A stretch of 64,000 bases of DNA from Brevibacterium daeguense (GCF_021729135.1 NZ_JAJTWW010000004.1:124001-188000); one strand, 5' to 3'; counted from the stretch's first letter, positions 9,254 through 17,976 are shown. Translations and numbers: made by a program. The notes: generated from the sequence alone by a model not told the origin.

Positions 9254-10279
9254 GTGAACGGCAATACCACAATCCGCCATTCCAATGCCGCACTTCTGGG
9301 AATTGCCGAGGCAATCGCTCCCGTCGAAGTATCGTCAGACCGTTTCGACGAGCAGCTCACCGACACACTGAAGAACCTGCGCCTGCCGCACAATCTGCTG
9401 CAGCGAGTCGCCGGTGTCCATACCCGGCGCAACTGGGAGAACCACTCCGACTACGTCGAGGGAGCCGCTCAGGCAGGGCGTCAGGCTCTGGAGAACGCAG
9501 GGATCGGGGCGGATCAGATCGGGCTGATGATCAACACCTCGGTTTCGCGCGAGCGGCTCGAGCCCTCCGTCGCCGTGGCGGTTCACGACGGGATCGGGCT
9601 GGGCTCGCAGGCGATGAACTTCGACATCACCAACGCCTGCCTCGGCTTCGTCAACGGGATGACCGTCGCGTCGAGCATGATCGACTCGGGACAGATCGAT
9701 TACGCGCTCATCGTCGCGGGCGAGGACATGTCGCGGGTGCAGGATGCGACTGTGGCGCGTCTCAACCGGGAGGGCATCACTCGGGAGGAATACCTCAACG
9801 AGTTCGCGACGCTGACCCTCGGCTCGGGCGCTGCCGCCGCGGTCATCGGGCCCGCGGACCGGCATCCGGAGGGACATCGGATCGTCGGTGGTGTCACGCG
9901 TGCCGCGACGTGGAACCACGAGCTGTGCGTCGGAGATTTCGACGGCATGTTCACCGATACCAAGGGTCTGCTCAAGAACGGCATGGAGCTCGTCATCGCG
10001 GCCTGGGAGGAGGCCCACGAGAACGGCTGGGATTGGCGCGAGATGACTCGCTACATCCCCCACCAGGTCTCGAACGTGCACATCGATGCGCTGACGAAGT
10101 CGGCCGACCTCGATCCGACCCGGGTGGCCAAGACCTACCCGGAGCTGGGCAATGTCGGGCCGGCGTCCGTGCCGATCACGCTTGCCCGCGAGGCCGACCA
10201 GCTCGAGCGCGGTGACCGCGTGCTGTGCCTCGGGGTGGGTTCAGGACTCAACACCGCGATGACCGAGATCGTCTGGTAG
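9254..10279 (+). CDS. Stand-alone OleA-type thiolase (paralogue of the cluster OleA)
   Basis: A 341-residue thiolase-fold condensing enzyme, alignable without gaps to the OleA at 24145 and roughly 70% identical by eye. The thiolase triad is kept: C129 (ITNACLGF), H270 (YIPHQVSN) and N300 (LGNVGPAS). OleA joins two fatty acyl-CoAs in a head-to-head Claisen condensation to a 2-alkyl-3-ketoacyl-CoA. No oleBCD partners are next to it; it stands between the ankyrin gene and a GntR regulator and ends in a perfect palindrome. The GTG start matches that of its paralogue (NGN-TxRH after the start) and lacks a good Shine-Dalgarno. It may make a ketone or feed the other cluster; this is inference. Confidence 0.85.
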   Translation: MNGNTTIRHSNAALLGIAEAIAPVEVSSDRFDEQLTDTLKNLRLPHNLLQRVAGVHTRRNWENHSDYVEGAAQAGRQALENAGIGADQIGLMINTSVSRERLEPSVAVAVHDGIGLGSQAMNFDITNACLGFVNGMTVASSMIDSGQIDYALIVAGEDMSRVQDATVARLNREGITREEYLNEFATLTLGSGAAAAVIGPADRHPEGHRIVGGVTRAATWNHELCVGDFDGMFTDTKGLLKNGMELVIAAWEEAHENGWDWREMTRYIPHQVSNVHIDALTKSADLDPTRVAKTYPELGNVGPASVPITLAREADQLERGDRVLCLGVGSGLNTAMTEIVW

Positions 10280-10309
10280 GACCACAGCCAATGACGAGCT
10301 CCCCCACGT

Positions 10310-10347
10310 CACCAGGCCCGAACCGCAGCTGCGGTTCGGGCCTGGTG
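10310..10347. terminator. Perfect 38-base palindrome after the oleA paralogue
   Basis: Two 19-base arms meet at 10328/10329 with no mismatch. As RNA this folds into a very stable hairpin 30 bases after the stop codon. It is probably a terminator; the exact symmetry also suits a DNA-binding or cruciform site. Confidence 0.65.
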
Positions 10348-10460
10348 CTTGTCGGCGGGGGGCGCCGAGCGGTCAGCCCGGAATCAGGGCCGACGACAGC
10401 GATGCAGTCAATCGACAGAGACCATGCCACCGAGCGCGAATTTCCGATATTCACTGATGA

Positions 10461-10472
10461 ATCATGCATAAT
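10461..10472. promoter_or_regulatory. Candidate GntR site 1 (ATCATGCATAAT)
   Basis: This AT-rich 12-mer lies just beyond the 3' end of the GntR gene. It matches a 12-mer at 11352-11363 in the divergent promoter region at 11 of 12 positions and contains the palindrome ATGCAT. Confidence 0.35.
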
Positions 10473-10502
10473 CCGGCCCGCGCTTCCCCGCGCGCTACCC
10501 GC

Positions 10503-11186
10503 TCAGTCCGATTCGATGTCGAACGGGTCCTCGATGGCCTCTCCGGTGACCTTCGCGGCCAACTGCAGAAACCCGTTGGCGATGTGCCTGCTGACCGCCT
10601 CGGCAGCACCGGCCGGGTCCACGCGGCGCACCGCATCCACGATCGCCGCGTGCTCGCCGCGGACATCACCCAGGCGCTCCGCGCTGTCCAGCGTCAGGTC
10701 CCAGGGGAAGGCGCGCCACCGCGCCTCGATGTCGTCGCGCAGCCCCGGCAGCCCGCAGCGGTCGTAGAAGAAGAAGTGGAACTCCTCGTTCTTGGCGTTG
10801 CGGCCTGCGGAATCCCCGACCGCCGAGAGTTCGTCGAGCTCGTGCAGCAGCCGTTCGGCCTTACGCAGCTCGTGCCGGGAAATCCGCGGAGTCGCGCGCT
10901 CCATCGCGTACGCCTCGGTGAGTCTGCGGGTGATGTAGAGCGCCTTGAGGTTCTCGATGTCCACGCCGGCCACACGCACCCCGCGGTGCGCCTCCGAGGT
11001 CACGAGCCCCTCCACCTCGAGGATTCGCAGCGCCTCGCGCACGGGGGTGATCGAGGAGTCGAACCACTCGGCAACCTCGTCCTGGCGCAGCCGGGAGCCG
11101 CGCTCCAGCTCGCGGGCCAGGATCCGGCGCCGCAGGCCCGCGACGATGAGATCGCGCTTGGTGACCCCGGCGGGGCTCGCAGTCAT
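10503..11186 (-). CDS. GntR-family regulator, FCD (FadR-like) class
   Basis: A 227-residue repressor or activator. The N-terminal winged helix covers residues 9-75 (ILARELERGSRLRQDEVAEW, TPVREALRILEVEGLV). The C-terminal helical FCD effector domain includes RNAKNEEFHFFFYDRCG and RGEHAAIVDAV with its metal-type His residues. FCD regulators usually respond to small carboxylates. It is divergent from the CoA-transferase/fumarase/acyl-CoA-dehydrogenase operon, which is its likely target. The ATG at 11186 has AGGGGGT upstream. Confidence 0.88.
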   Translation of the reverse strand: MTASPAGVTKRDLIVAGLRRRILARELERGSRLRQDEVAEWFDSSITPVREALRILEVEGLVTSEAHRGVRVAGVDIENLKALYITRRLTEAYAMERATPRISRHELRKAERLLHELDELSAVGDSAGRNAKNEEFHFFFYDRCGLPGLRDDIEARWRAFPWDLTLDSAERLGDVRGEHAAIVDAVRRVDPAGAAEAVSRHIANGFLQLAAKVTGEAIEDPFDIESD

Positions 11187-11351
11187 CCGTGAACCCCCTC
11201 TGCCACGTCGTTCTCTTCTCAGGTCGCATCTTCCAGCGGGTGGTATTTCTTTCGCCGACCGCGCCTCGCCGCCGGCCGGCTGCCGGCTCGGTTCTCCTAA
11301 GCTACCGCAGGCGCTGAAACTTTCCTATCAGAAGACATACTTTATGTTGGT

Positions 11352-11363
11352 ATCATGCATTAT
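11352..11363. promoter_or_regulatory. Candidate GntR site 2 (ATCATGCATTAT)
   Basis: It lies in the AT-rich divergent intergenic region (11310-11370), about 80 bases before the CoA-transferase start. It shares 11 of 12 bases with the site at 10461. An ATAC...GTAT half-site pair lies immediately before it at 11337-11353. Confidence 0.45.
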
Positions 11364-11445
11364 CTGTGCGATCATGCTCAGAGATCCGTCGGACCCGGTT
11401 GGGAGAGCCGGCGGCCGCTGCGCAAGACACTTCTTCGGAGGCCTC

Positions 11446-12633
11446 GTGAGTTCTGCCCGCCCCCTCGAGGGCATCACCGTCGTCAGCTGCGAACAGGCTG
11501 TCGCCGCCCCGTTCGCCACCCGCCAGCTGGCGGACCTCGGTGCTCGGGTGATCAAGATCGAACGGCCGGAGGTGGGTGATTTCGCCCGCGGCTATGACAC
11601 CACCGTCCAGGGCATGTCGAGCCACTTCGTGTGGATCAATCGCTCGAAGGAGAGCCTCGCCCTCAATCTCAAGGCGCCGGAGGCTGCCGGGATCATGGAC
11701 GATCTCGTCCGCGAGGCCGACGTCTTCATCCAGAACCTGGCGCCGGGAGCCGCGGACCGCCTCGGCCTCGGCGCCGAGCGGCTTCGCGAGCTCAACCCGC
11801 GCCTGATCCACGTCTCCGTCTCCGGCTACGGCTCGGACGGGCCGTACCGCACCGCCAAGGCCTACGACGCGCTCGTGCAGTCCGAGGCCGGGCTGGTGTC
11901 GGTGACGGGCACCGAGGAGTTCCCAGCGAAGACCGGGATCTCCACGGCCGACATCGCCGCAGGGATGTACGCCTACTCGGGCATCCTCACCGCCCTGTAC
12001 GACCGCGAGCGGACCGGGGCGGGCACCGCGATCGAGGTCAGCCTGTTCGACTCGCTCGTCGAGTGGATGGGGTTCCCGCTCTACTTCACCCGCTACGGAG
12101 GCACTCGCCCGGCCCGGGCGGGCACCTCCCATTCGGCGATCGCCCCCTACGGCTCGTTCACCTGCGGCGACGGCACCGACATCGTGCTCGCGATCCAGAA
12201 CGAGCGGGAATGGGTGCGCTTCTGCGAGACCGTGCTCGCCGATCCCGCCGTCGCGACCGACCCGCGCTTCGACCGCGCCGCCAGCCGCTTCGCCCATCGG
12301 GCCGAGCTCGAAGAGCTCATTCACGCGAAGTTCGCCTTCTACACCGGCGACGAGTGCGAGAAGCTGCTGTTCGACGCCCAGGTCGCCCATGCTCGCCAGC
12401 GGGACATGTCCGAGGTCGCCGAGCATCCGCAGCTGGTCGAGCGCGACCGCTGGCAGCCGGTCGACACCCCCGTCGGCGAGATCGAGATGCTGCTTCCGCC
12501 GGTGACGATGTCGGGCGTCGAGTACCGGATGGATCCGGTCCCGGCCGTCGGCGAGCACACCGATTCCCTGCTGTCCGAGCTGGGGCGCACGCCCGAGCAG
12601 ATCGCGCAGCTGCGCCACACCGGGGCCGTGTGA
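11446..12633 (+). CDS. CaiB/BaiF (class III) CoA-transferase
   Basis: A 395-residue family III CoA-transferase, which moves CoA between carboxylic acids through an aspartyl intermediate. The N-terminal half shows the Rossmann-like segment [31 protein letters not shown] and the family stretch [16 protein letters not shown] [12 protein letters not shown]. The GTG at 11446 has TTCGGAGG six bases upstream. Its stop overlaps the fumarase ATG by one base, and an acyl-CoA dehydrogenase follows. Together they suggest activation and oxidation of a small di- or monocarboxylate. Succinyl-CoA as donor would feed succinate to fumarate and malate. The substrate is not readable from sequence. Confidence 0.88.
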   Translation: MSSARPLEGITVVSCEQAVAAPFATRQLADLGARVIKIERPEVGDFARGYDTTVQGMSSHFVWINRSKESLALNLKAPEAAGIMDDLVREADVFIQNLAPGAADRLGLGAERLRELNPRLIHVSVSGYGSDGPYRTAKAYDALVQSEAGLVSVTGTEEFPAKTGISTADIAAGMYAYSGILTALYDRERTGAGTAIEVSLFDSLVEWMGFPLYFTRYGGTRPARAGTSHSAIAPYGSFTCGDGTDIVLAIQNEREWVRFCETVLADPAVATDPRFDRAASRFAHRAELEELIHAKFAFYTGDECEKLLFDAQVAHARQRDMSEVAEHPQLVERDRWQPVDTPVGEIEMLLPPVTMSGVEYRMDPVPAVGEHTDSLLSELGRTPEQIAQLRHTGAV

Positions 12634-14321
12634 TGCCCGAGTTCCGCTACTCCCCCATCCTGCCGGCGGGCCGGGCCGACATCCCGATGCGGCGCCTCGA
12701 CATCGGAGGTGTGTCCACCGCCGTCGCCGAGGTGGCGGGCACCGAGCGCGAATTCCTCACCATCGCACCGAGCACCTTCGCCGAGCTGGCCGCGACCGCC
12801 TTCAAGGAGATCTCCCACTACCTGCGCTCCGATCACCTGACGAGCCTGCGCTCGATCCTCGACGACCCGGCAGCGAGCGCCAACGACCAGTTCGTCGCCC
12901 TCGACCTCCTCAAGAATGCCGTCGTGTCCGCCGGCGAGGTGCTGCCGATGTGCCAGGACACCGGGACCGCGATCATCAGCGCCAAGCGCGGACCGAACGT
13001 GCTCACGGACGGCCGCGACGCCGAACACCTCAGCCGCGGCATCCACTCCGCTTTCGCCGACCTCAACCTGCGGTACTCCCAGCTGGCACCGCTGGGCCTG
13101 TTCGAGGAGCAGAACACCGGGACCAACCTGCCCGCCCAGATCGAGATCGGGCTCGACCCGGAAGAGGACTACGAGCTCCTGTTCATGGCCAAGGGCGGCG
13201 GCTCGGCCAACAAGTCCTTCCTGTACCAGGAGACGAAGTCGATCCTCGACGAGCAGCGGATGCTCGACTTCCTCGCCGAGAAGATCTCCGCCCTGGGAAC
13301 CGCGGCGTGCCCGCCCTATCACCTCGCCGTGGTGATCGGCGGCACCAGCGCCGAGGCGGCCCTCAAGACGGCCAAGCTCGCCAGCGCCCACTACATCGAC
13401 GACCTGCCCGCCGCGGGTGACCCCGCCACCGGTCACGGCATCCGGGACCGCGAGTTCGAGGAGAAGGTCTTCGAGCTCACCCAGAACCTCGGCTTCGGAG
13501 CGCAGTTCGGCGGCAAGTACTTCTGCCACGACGTCCGCGTCATCCGGCTGCCGCGCCACAACGGCTCGCTGCCGGTCGCGCTGGCGGTCAGCTGCTCGGC
13601 CGACCGTCAGCTCGTGGCCCGCATCAGCCGCGACGGCGTGTTCATCGAGCAGCTGGAGCACGACCCCGCGCGCTTCCTCCCCGCCGCCGGCACCGCCGAG
13701 GAGATCGAATCCGGGGAGGTCACCCGGATCGACCTCGACCGGCCGATGGATCACATCCGGGCGGCGCTGAGCCGGCGCGGAGTCGGCGATCGCCTGTCGC
13801 TGACGGGCACGATGATCGTCGCCCGCGACATCGCCCACGCCCGGCTGCGGGAGATTCTCGAGCGCGGCGAGGAGCTGCCCGCCTACTTCCGCGACCATCC
13901 GGTCTACTACGCCGGCCCGGCGAAGACTCCCGAGGGGATGCCGTCGGGGTCCTTCGGGCCGACCACCGCCAGCCGGATGGACACCTATGTGCGGGGATTC
14001 CAGCAGACAGGCGCCTCGCTGGTCATGCTCGCCAAGGGCAATCGCTCCCAGCAGGTCACGGACTCCTGCGCGGAGTTCGGCGGGTTCTACCTCGGGTCCG
14101 TCGGCGGGCCCGCGGCGCGCCTCGCGGCCGACTGCATCAAGGATGTCGAGGTCCTCGACATGGCGGACCTCGGAATGGAGTCGGTCTGGCGAATCCGGGT
14201 CGAGGACTTCCCTGCCTTCATCGTCGTCGACGACAAAGGCCACGACTTCTTCGCCCGCTCCCCCGACACCGGCCTGCTGCTCGGACGCACCCGCACCCGC
14301 GCCGACGGCACCACGATCTGA
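12633..14321 (+). CDS. Class I (iron-sulfur) fumarate hydratase family protein
   Basis: A 562-residue two-domain, oxygen-sensitive 4Fe-4S hydro-lyase, close in length to E. coli FumA. The three cluster cysteines are seen in [19 protein letters not shown] and VSCSADRQ. The N-terminal domain also has [11 protein letters not shown] and GGGSANKSF, and the C-terminal domain has GPTTASRMD and KGNRSQQV. Class I enzymes hydrate fumarate to malate and some also act on mesaconate. Translation is coupled to the CoA-transferase (TGATG). Its place in a CoA-transferase/dehydrogenase operon rather than a TCA locus suggests a dedicated catabolic role. Confidence 0.9.
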   Translation: MPEFRYSPILPAGRADIPMRRLDIGGVSTAVAEVAGTEREFLTIAPSTFAELAATAFKEISHYLRSDHLTSLRSILDDPAASANDQFVALDLLKNAVVSAGEVLPMCQDTGTAIISAKRGPNVLTDGRDAEHLSRGIHSAFADLNLRYSQLAPLGLFEEQNTGTNLPAQIEIGLDPEEDYELLFMAKGGGSANKSFLYQETKSILDEQRMLDFLAEKISALGTAACPPYHLAVVIGGTSAEAALKTAKLASAHYIDDLPAAGDPATGHGIRDREFEEKVFELTQNLGFGAQFGGKYFCHDVRVIRLPRHNGSLPVALAVSCSADRQLVARISRDGVFIEQLEHDPARFLPAAGTAEEIESGEVTRIDLDRPMDHIRAALSRRGVGDRLSLTGTMIVARDIAHARLREILERGEELPAYFRDHPVYYAGPAKTPEGMPSGSFGPTTASRMDTYVRGFQQTGASLVMLAKGNRSQQVTDSCAEFGGFYLGSVGGPAARLAADCIKDVEVLDMADLGMESVWRIRVEDFPAFIVVDDKGHDFFARSPDTGLLLGRTRTRADGTTI

Positions 14322-14385
14322 CACCCGTCCGCCCACTGAATACCGCCCCCACCTGCACAGCACCGTCCACCACTGAGGAGAAGCC

Positions 14386-15534
14386 ATGCCGATCAGCAGC
14401 GAAGAGCAGATGATGATCAAGACCGTCGCGGACTTCATCGACCGCGACGTCCGGCCGCAGGTCAACGAGGTCGAGCACGCGAACGAATATCCCACCGAGT
14501 GGATCGAGCAGATGAAGGAGATGGGCATCTTCGGACTGGCCATCCCTGAGCCGTGGGGCTTCGGCAAGGTCTCCACCGAGGCGTACGTCCACATCACCCA
14601 GGAGCTCGCGCGCGGCTGGATGTCGCTGGCCGGCGCGATGGGCGGCCACACCGTGGTCTCCAAGCTCATCCTCGAGTTCGGCACCGATGAGCAGAAGGAG
14701 AAGTACCTGCCGAAGATGGCCACCGGCGAGATCCGGGCGACCATGGCGCTCACCGAGCCCGGTGGCGGCTCCGACCTGCAGGCGATGCGCACCGTCGCCC
14801 GCAAGGACGGCGACGACTACGTCATCAACGGCACCAAGACGTGGATCACCAACGCCCGCAAGTCCGATCTCCTCGCGCTGCTGTGCAAGACCGACCCGGA
14901 GGCGGAGCCGCGCCACCAGGGCATCTCCATCATCCTCGTCGAGAAGGGCGAGGGCTTCTCGATCTCCCAGGACCTGCCGAAGCTCGGCTACAAGGGCGTC
15001 GAGAGCTGCGAGATCTCCTTCGACAACATGCGCCAGCCGCAGTCGCAGCTGCTGGGTGGTGCCGAGGGAGTGGGCTTCAAGCAGATGATGAAGGGGCTGG
15101 AGATCGGCCGGATCCAGGTCGCCTCTCGCTCGCTCGGCGTGGCGCAGGCGGCGCTCAACGACGCGGTGAAGTACGCGCAGGAGCGCGAGTCGATGGGCAA
15201 GCCGATCTGGAAGCACCAGTCGGTGGGCAACCACCTGGCAACCATGGCCACCAAGCTCGAGGCCGCTCGACAGCTCGTGCTGCATGCCGCCCGCACCTAC
15301 GACTCGGGCGACCGGGTCGACATGGAGGCGGGCATGGCCAAGTACTTCGCCTCCGAGATGGCCGCCGAGGTCGCCCTCGACGCGATCCGCGTGCACGGCG
15401 GCTACGGCTACTCGACCGAGTACGAGGTGGAGCGCTATTACCGTGACGCCCCGCTGATGATCGTCGGCGAGGGCACCAACGAGATCCAGCTGAATGTCAT
15501 CGCCAAGCAGCTGATCAGCCGCAACGCGATCTGA
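14386..15534 (+). CDS. Acyl-CoA dehydrogenase
   Basis: A 382-residue FAD enzyme of standard length. It shows the family signatures ALTEPGGGSDLQAM, WITNARKSD, FGTDEQKEKYLP and, near the C-terminus, GGYGYSTEYEVERYYRD and VGEGTNEIQLN, which carries the expected catalytic Glu. It oxidises an acyl-CoA to the 2-enoyl-CoA and passes electrons to ETF. It is the third gene of the GntR-flanked operon and so probably acts on the thioester formed by the CoA-transferase. The ATG has GAGGAGAAG upstream. Glutaryl- or methylsuccinyl-CoA are conceivable substrates but not proven. Confidence 0.9.
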   Translation: MPISSEEQMMIKTVADFIDRDVRPQVNEVEHANEYPTEWIEQMKEMGIFGLAIPEPWGFGKVSTEAYVHITQELARGWMSLAGAMGGHTVVSKLILEFGTDEQKEKYLPKMATGEIRATMALTEPGGGSDLQAMRTVARKDGDDYVINGTKTWITNARKSDLLALLCKTDPEAEPRHQGISIILVEKGEGFSISQDLPKLGYKGVESCEISFDNMRQPQSQLLGGAEGVGFKQMMKGLEIGRIQVASRSLGVAQAALNDAVKYAQERESMGKPIWKHQSVGNHLATMATKLEAARQLVLHAARTYDSGDRVDMEAGMAKYFASEMAAEVALDAIRVHGGYGYSTEYEVERYYRDAPLMIVGEGTNEIQLNVIAKQLISRNAI

Positions 15535-15543
15535 CGCGGGATT

Positions 15544-15587
15544 CGGGCGGTCGCCGGCGGGTTCACAGGCCGGCCGGCGACCGCCCG
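15544..15587 (+). terminator. Terminator hairpin of the CoA-transferase operon
   Basis: Fifteen-base GC-rich arms (15544-15558 and 15573-15587) around a 14-base loop, starting 10 bases after the dehydrogenase stop. Confidence 0.7.
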
Positions 15588-15704
15588 CGCCGACCATGGA
15601 CCTGCCTGCCTTTCCCGCCCGCGTGACCGACGGACGGCGGCGGGGCGGCCGCCGGCTGGAGACTGGCGGCCGGCGGAGTCCACGGTTCGGCCCTCGGAAT
15701 ACCG

Positions 15705-15749
15705 CAGAGTAGGAAGCCGGCGCATCCCACGTCGCTCCGTCCTACTCTG
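15705..15749. repeat. Inverted repeat upstream of the first TM2 gene
   Basis: CAGAGTAGGA (15705-15714) and TCCTACTCTG (15740-15749) are exact inverted copies 25 bases apart, 55 bases before the TM2 start. It could be an operator or a leader hairpin. Confidence 0.45.
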
Positions 15750-15803
15750 GAGGTGAGTCGGAATCCGACCAGGATCCGGCCGCTCAGGGCAACGGAGTCC
15801 GTG

Positions 15804-16235
15804 ATGACAACTCGATATCCTGTCACCGAACCGTCCTTCCCGCAGGAGTCTGCACCGACTGTCCCCGCACCTCACTACCGCCCGGCAGTCCCTCAGGAGA
15901 ATCAGGGAAAGCCGTTCTTCACCACCTGGCTGCTCAGCCTGCTGCTCGGAAATCTGGGCGTCGACCGCTTCTACGTCGGCAAGGTGGGAACCGGCGTGCT
16001 CAAGCTGATCACCTTCGGCGGGCTCGGGATCTGGTACACGATCGACCTCATCATGATCCTCACCGGCCTGTTCCGCGACAAGGAGGAGCGCACGCTGGTC
16101 GGCTACGAGAAGCACCGGAACGTCGCCCTGATCACCAGCGCGGTCTACTACGCGCTGACGCTGCTCACCGGCATGGCGTACGGCGTGACCAGCATGGTGA
16201 TCGGCGGGCTCGCGCCGATGATCGCCCAGCTGTGA
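15804..16235 (+). CDS. TM2-domain membrane protein
   Basis: A 143-residue protein with a Pro-rich cytoplasmic N-terminus (1-35) followed by the TM2 signature: SLLLGNLGVDRFYVGKVGTG, then a second hydrophobic helix (IWYTIDLIMILTGLF). A further hydrophobic helix near the C-terminus follows. TM2 proteins are widespread in actinobacteria and have no agreed function. ATG at 15804 gives proper spacing from CGGAG; the GTG one codon earlier is too close. A homologous gene follows at 16460. Confidence 0.85.
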   Translation: MTTRYPVTEPSFPQESAPTVPAPHYRPAVPQENQGKPFFTTWLLSLLLGNLGVDRFYVGKVGTGVLKLITFGGLGIWYTIDLIMILTGLFRDKEERTLVGYEKHRNVALITSAVYYALTLLTGMAYGVTSMVIGGLAPMIAQL

Positions 16236-16245
16236 GCTGAGCGCC

Positions 16246-16275
16246 CGATCGGAGTCCGGTTCCGTGCTCCGATCG
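16246..16275 (+). terminator. Hairpin after the first TM2 gene
   Basis: CGATCGGAG (16246-16254) and CTCCGATCG (16267-16275) form a nine-base stem 11 bases after the stop. Confidence 0.55.
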
Positions 16276-16299
16276 TCGCTCTCCCCACGCCCCGGAGTC

Positions 16300-16348
16300 C
16301 GTCGTGCACTCCGCACCCCGGGATATCGTCGTGCTTCCCGCACCCCGG
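16300..16348. repeat. Imperfect tandem repeat between the TM2 genes
   Basis: A 22-base unit ending in CCGCACCCCGG occurs at 16300-16321 and, with two changes, at 16327-16348 (period 27). No coding sequence is seen in this intergenic stretch. Confidence 0.5.
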
Positions 16349-16459
16349 AGTAAGGGAAACCGCAGTGCCCGGAGCACCGCGCACGAGAAGACTTGGATGT
16401 GACAGAAGCAGCCGGGGCGCCGAGGCGCCGCGGACCGGACACCACATCGAGGAGTCGCC

Positions 16460-16957
16460 ATGAGTTCCCCCACCCACCCGCCCCAGGACCAGTTCCCCAC
16501 CACTTACCACGGACCTGCCGCCGATCCGGCTGGATCCGGCTCCCCCGATGCCGGCGTCCACGCGGCCTACACCGCCGGCGGGCAGGGCCGACACTGGGAT
16601 CGGAGTGAAGGCTCCGCCAGTCCCCACCGAGAGTGGGACCGGAACCCCGAGTGGAATCAGCGCGATCGAAAGTCGTTCCTCCTCGCGTCCCTGCTCTCCA
16701 TCCTGCTGGGCCCGCTCGGAGTCGACCGCTTCTATCTGGGCAAGATCGGCACGGGGATCCTCAAGCTGGTGACCGTCGGCGGGTTCGGCCTGTGGTGGGT
16801 CATCGATGTGGTGCTGCTGCTGTGCAATGTGACGCGTGACGTGGACGGGCGCGAGTTGACCGGCTATGAAGAGCACAAGACCGTCGTCTTCGTCGTCGGC
16901 GGCATCGTCGTCGGTCTCAGCCTCCTCAACGGCGCGTGGTTCCCCTTCTTCTGGTGA
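16460..16957 (+). CDS. TM2-domain membrane protein (second copy)
   Basis: A 165-residue paralogue of the gene at 15804. A disordered Gly/Pro/His-rich N-terminus of about 65 residues is followed by LLSILLGPLGVDRFYLGKIGTG, GLWWVIDVVLLLC and a C-terminal hydrophobic helix (VFVVGGIVVGLSLL). The basic cluster QRDRKS before the first helix fits an N-in topology. The ATG has GAGGAG upstream. Two adjacent TM2 genes with divergent N-termini look like an old tandem duplication. No function can be given. Confidence 0.85.
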   Translation: MSSPTHPPQDQFPTTYHGPAADPAGSGSPDAGVHAAYTAGGQGRHWDRSEGSASPHREWDRNPEWNQRDRKSFLLASLLSILLGPLGVDRFYLGKIGTGILKLVTVGGFGLWWVIDVVLLLCNVTRDVDGRELTGYEEHKTVVFVVGGIVVGLSLLNGAWFPFFW

Positions 16958-16991
16958 ACCGCAGCCACCTTCTGGTGAGCCCCAGCCGCGC

Positions 16992-17023
16992 AGGGCCGCA
17001 GACGAGCTGTCGTCTGCGGCCCT
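16992..17023 (+). terminator. Terminator hairpin after the second TM2 gene
   Basis: Fourteen-base perfect arms (16992-17005 and 17010-17023) with a four-base loop, 34 bases after the stop. Confidence 0.75.
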
Positions 17024-17089
17024 CGAACTTTCAGCATTCTCCCAGCTCCAGCGGAATATTCTCGCCGCCCCGGTTGTCTCTTCTGGTGC

Positions 17090-17114
17090 AAGTTGATCCG
17101 CCGATGCTCAACTT
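17090..17114. promoter_or_regulatory. HAIR-like (HspR) operator in front of the Hsp20 remnant
   Basis: AAGTTGA (17090-17096) and TCAACTT (17108-17114) are exact inverted arms. The cores TTGA and TCAA are 11 bases apart, the same spacing as in the HAIR element CTTGAGT-N7-ACTCAAG bound by HspR in actinobacteria. It lies 15 bases before the start codon of a small heat-shock gene, the usual place for such an operator. Confidence 0.55.
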
Positions 17115-17129
17115 CAGGAGGTGCGAAGA

Positions 17130-17422
17130 ATGTCTCTCATGCGCGTTGATCCCTTCCGTGAATTCGACCGGCTGTCCCAGCAGATGCTCCAGGGCACTCT
17201 CACCCGCCCTCACGCCCTGCCGATCGAGGCGTGGCAGGACGGAAAAGCGACAACCTCGACACGGATGCCGTGAGCGCCACCTATGATGCCGGCGTGCTCA
17301 CCGTTCGGATTCCCGTTGCCGAACAATCCAAGCCGCGCAGGATCGAGGTCACCAGACCGAGCCCCGGCGCGGGCAGCAGGGCCGTGTCCGGCTCGAAGAA
17401 CCCGTCGGCGATCAACGCCTGA
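17130..17422 (+). pseudogene. Small heat-shock protein (Hsp20) with an internal deletion and frameshift
   Basis: The first frame begins [18 protein letters not shown] and continues to IEAWQDG, a good Hsp18/Hsp20 N-terminus, then shifts and stops at 17273. In another frame (from about 17246) the C-terminal half of an alpha-crystallin domain appears as [20 protein letters not shown] and [14 protein letters not shown], ending at 17422. Compared with a normal actinobacterial Hsp20 of about 140-150 residues, some 60 residues of the domain core are missing between the two parts, and the junction is out of frame. The Shine-Dalgarno (CAGGAGG) and the heat-shock operator are still intact, so the loss looks recent. 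Confidence 0.8.
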
Positions 17423-17568
17423 CCAGGGCGACCACGCAGCTGCGCGTGCAGCACCCGCGATCACAGCGGGCTCCGCGCGCGGCTGAAGGTCTCATCCAGT
17501 GGACGGGCTCGGCAGCGCGCCGGGTCCGTCCACCGGTTCCGCTTCCAGGGATGACAACCCGAAGGGGG

Positions 17569-17976
17569 ATGATGATGCGCAGCACCACCGACGAGAGCAG
17601 TTGGCGGCGCTACGACGACTGCCTGTTCCCGGTGTTCCATGAGCGCTTCGAGGAGCAGTGGGGTAAGGGAACCGCGCCGTTCCTCGATCCGAGCGTCATC
17701 GATGAACAGCAGCCGCGGCCGCGAGCCCAGTGGGTCAATATCGACACGGGAGCAGCGCTGGCCGTTGTCCCGGTCTGGCAGGACGATCCGACGAATCGGT
17801 CATTCGCGATTCTCTACCTGCCGCCGGTCGGAGGGATCTGGCCACTCCGACCGAATCCGCCGATCTACCTGGACACCGGCGCAGACGGAGTTGAGAAGGA
17901 CGCGCGGGAGGACGCCTTCCGTGAAGCGGTGGCCCATGCGGAGCGGTTCATCTACGGCACTACCAACGAAGTCTGA
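17569..17976 (+). CDS. Hypothetical protein, 135 residues
   Basis: Not recognised. It is a soluble, Trp- and Pro-rich protein with segments such as WRRYDDCLFPVFHERFEEQWG, WVNIDTGAALAVVPVWQDD and YLPPVGGIWPL. It has no signal peptide or membrane helix. Three consecutive in-frame ATGs (17569, 17572, 17575) follow AAGGGGG; the last has the best spacing. It lies between the Hsp20 remnant and the Balon homologue on the same strand, so a stress-related role is possible, but nothing in the sequence shows one. Confidence 0.65.
   Translation: MMMRSTTDESSWRRYDDCLFPVFHERFEEQWGKGTAPFLDPSVIDEQQPRPRAQWVNIDTGAALAVVPVWQDDPTNRSFAILYLPPVGGIWPLRPNPPIYLDTGADGVEKDAREDAFREAVAHAERFIYGTTNEV

Noticed and set aside
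9254..10279. FabH (3-oxoacyl-ACP synthase III) instead of OleA
   Set aside because: The close gap-free match to the cluster OleA and its motifs outweigh the general FabH similarity; no fatty-acid synthesis genes are near.
12339..14804. An 821-codon minus-strand frame
   Set aside because: It lies opposite the fumarase and dehydrogenase genes and is explained by them.
16246..16275. Operator for the second TM2 gene
   Set aside because: Its position 11 bases after a stop codon fits a terminator better.
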